DNA from: Dysgonomonas sp. PF1-14
GTDB taxonomy: Bacteria; Bacteroidota; Bacteroidia; Bacteroidales; Dysgonomonadaceae
Direction of reading: 5' to 3'
Assembly: GCF_029892965.1 (NCBI RefSeq)
Contig: NZ_JARXWN010000002.1
Span: forward strand, 310,001-374,000
DNA length: 64,000 nt
The first letter of the stretch is position 1. Each line of letters opens with the position of its first letter. The notes beneath the pieces were generated by a model. It ran no database searches, was not told where the DNA came from, and worked only from the letters and a program-made list of their open reading frames with translations. A program made the position numbers and the translations under genes. Shown piece by piece: positions 61,757 to 64,000 of the stretch.

Positions 61757-62779
61757 TTAGTCAGGCAGCGGACGTGTTGTCTGACGTGGTATCAGCGATG
61801 TCTTTATTATCTTGTTTTTCCGCGATGTATTTTCCGGATTTTCTACCTTTTCCAATATAAGGGTCATTGCCTCCTCTCCTACTTTTATCGGATGCTGATC
61901 CATTGTAGTCAACATAGGATCGGTATCCTGCGATATATTAGAATTAGAGAATCCGAATATTGAAATCTCCTCCGGCACTTTCAATTTAAGTTTTTTAGCA
62001 GCCAGCAGAATTCCCGAAGCAGTATAATCGTTCATCGCCATAAAAGCATCGGGACGATTCGGTTCCTGTAATATCTCCAAAGCGCGCTCATAACCCAGTT
62101 GCTTTGTATCGGCTATGCGCATAAGGCTTTCGTCTACAGGCAAGTGATATTTCCGGAGTGCATCTAAGTATCCGTTCTTGCGGTTCTTCGATATTTCAAG
62201 ATGTAAAGGTGCCGAGAAAAAGGCTATTCGCTTACAGCCTGTCTTTATCATATATTCTACGGCAGTGAATGTCCCCGAATAGTCATCGACAACGACCTTA
62301 TCGCTGTCTATACCTGTGCAAATACGATCGAAAAAAATAACAGGTATATCGTTATCCAGCAATTCCTGAAAATGATCGTACTGGGTTGTTGTCTTCGACT
62401 GGGAGATCAGTACACCGCACACACGCGCTTTTATAAGCGTCTGCACATTACGTACCTCCTTCTTATAGTCTTCCAATGACTGACAGACAATCACATGGTA
62501 GTCTTTCTCTTCGGCCACCGTTTCCATTCCCGATAGTACACCCGAGAAGAAATGATTGGCCAGTTCGGGAACAATTACTCCAATAATATTGTTATGCTGG
62601 GTTCTCAACCCTAAAGCCAACGCATTTGGCTTATACTTATGCTTTTGGGCATAGTCCTGAACCAGTTTTCTTGTTTCAGGACTAATGTCCGGATTATCTT
62701 TCAGTGCCCTCGAGACTGTGGAGGGCGATATATTCAAGTCTTTGGCTATGTCTTTAATGGTAAGTGGTCCCTTTTTCAT
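61757..62779 (-). CDS. LacI-family transcriptional regulator
   Basis: A 340-residue regulator. The N-terminal helix-turn-helix is LTIKDIAKDLNISPSTVSRALKDNP (about 5-29), followed by a hinge (ALALGLRTQ) and a periplasmic-binding-protein-like sensor domain that begins NNIIGVIVPELANHFF and includes FMAMNDYTASG near 229. Its place inside the operon suggests it senses a maltose-like sugar and controls the operon, as MalR proteins do. An 11-bp inverted repeat lies 8 bp before its start codon. Confidence 0.92.
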   Translation of the reverse strand: MKKGPLTIKDIAKDLNISPSTVSRALKDNPDISPETRKLVQDYAQKHKYKPNALALGLRTQHNNIIGVIVPELANHFFSGVLSGMETVAEEKDYHVIVCQSLEDYKKEVRNVQTLIKARVCGVLISQSKTTTQYDHFQELLDNDIPVIFFDRICTGIDSDKVVVDDYSGTFTAVEYMIKTGCKRIAFFSAPLHLEISKNRKNGYLDALRKYHLPVDESLMRIADTKQLGYERALEILQEPNRPDAFMAMNDYTASGILLAAKKLKLKVPEEISIFGFSNSNISQDTDPMLTTMDQHPIKVGEEAMTLILEKVENPENTSRKNKIIKTSLIPRQTTRPLPD

Positions 62780-62787
62780 GGATTCCT

Positions 62788-64000
<1,213 letters not shown>

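Overview
The window looks like chromosomal DNA from an anaerobic member of the Bacteroidales (Bacteroidota), plausibly a Dysgonomonas-like genome. The evidence is: promoters of the Bacteroidota type (a TAnnTTTG -7 box, sometimes with TTTG 19-20 bp upstream); a gldK-gldL-gldM-gldN block; ferredoxin-linked 2-oxoacid oxidoreductases (KorDABC-like and PFOR); methylmalonyl-CoA decarboxylase genes; a HisB phosphatase-dehydratase fusion; and FISUMP, DUF2807 and DUF4349 surface proteins. The genus is inferred, not shown. I see no rRNA, tRNA, CRISPR array, complete insertion sequence or prophage.

Layout. 0.3-7.6 kb: methylglyoxal synthase, an eIF1/SUI1-like factor overlapping an AddA-like helicase-nuclease, a YigZ protein, NADP glutamate dehydrogenase, a MITE-like element and a short WG-repeat protein. 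8-16 kb: asparagine synthetase, lipoproteins, ribosomal proteins L21/L27, flavodoxin, PdxH and YbaK. 16.2-19 kb: a four-gene 2-oxoacid:ferredoxin oxidoreductase operon. 19.1-24.9 kb: a GldKLMN (type IX secretion motor and ring) operon on the minus strand whose GldK carries an N-terminal outer-membrane beta-barrel. 25-33 kb: PFOR, an AAA ATPase, a solute-binding protein and a putative porin. 33.1-41 kb: a histidine operon (hisG, hisD, hisC, hisB) with two acetyltransferases, a cupin, a DJ-1 protein, a polynucleotide-kinase-like protein and a Thg1-like 3'-5' polymerase placed among the his genes. It is preceded by a leader peptide with four consecutive His codons and an attenuator. 41-43.6 kb: an ECF sigma / anti-sigma / CpxP-like / TPR operon. 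43.8-47.5 kb: a membrane lipase with an unknown membrane partner, and a FISUMP protein. 47.8-54.1 kb: aconitase, a GNAT, citrate synthase, DUF423 and two tandem DUF2807 lipoproteins. 54.8-57.7 kb: methylmalonyl-CoA epimerase, decarboxylase alpha subunit, a 58-residue OadG-like subunit and a biotin carrier. 58.3-64 kb: a quinone-reductase-like flavoprotein, then a starch/maltose operon (GH13, LacI regulator, MFS transporter, GH13 lipoprotein).

Together the metabolic genes describe a fermenting anaerobe that makes succinate and propionate. Sugars reach pyruvate, PFOR and KorDABC exchange electrons with ferredoxin or flavodoxin, aconitase and citrate synthase supply 2-oxoglutarate for glutamate dehydrogenase, and methylmalonyl-CoA is decarboxylated towards propionate.

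The most unusual items are the barrel-GldK fusion, the Thg1 plus polynucleotide-kinase pair inside the his operon (a candidate RNA-repair cassette), the His-codon attenuator with visible alternative pairing, the stand-alone OadG-like small protein, and several families of dispersed intergenic repeats. One of these repeats occurs in opposite orientation near both ends of the window.
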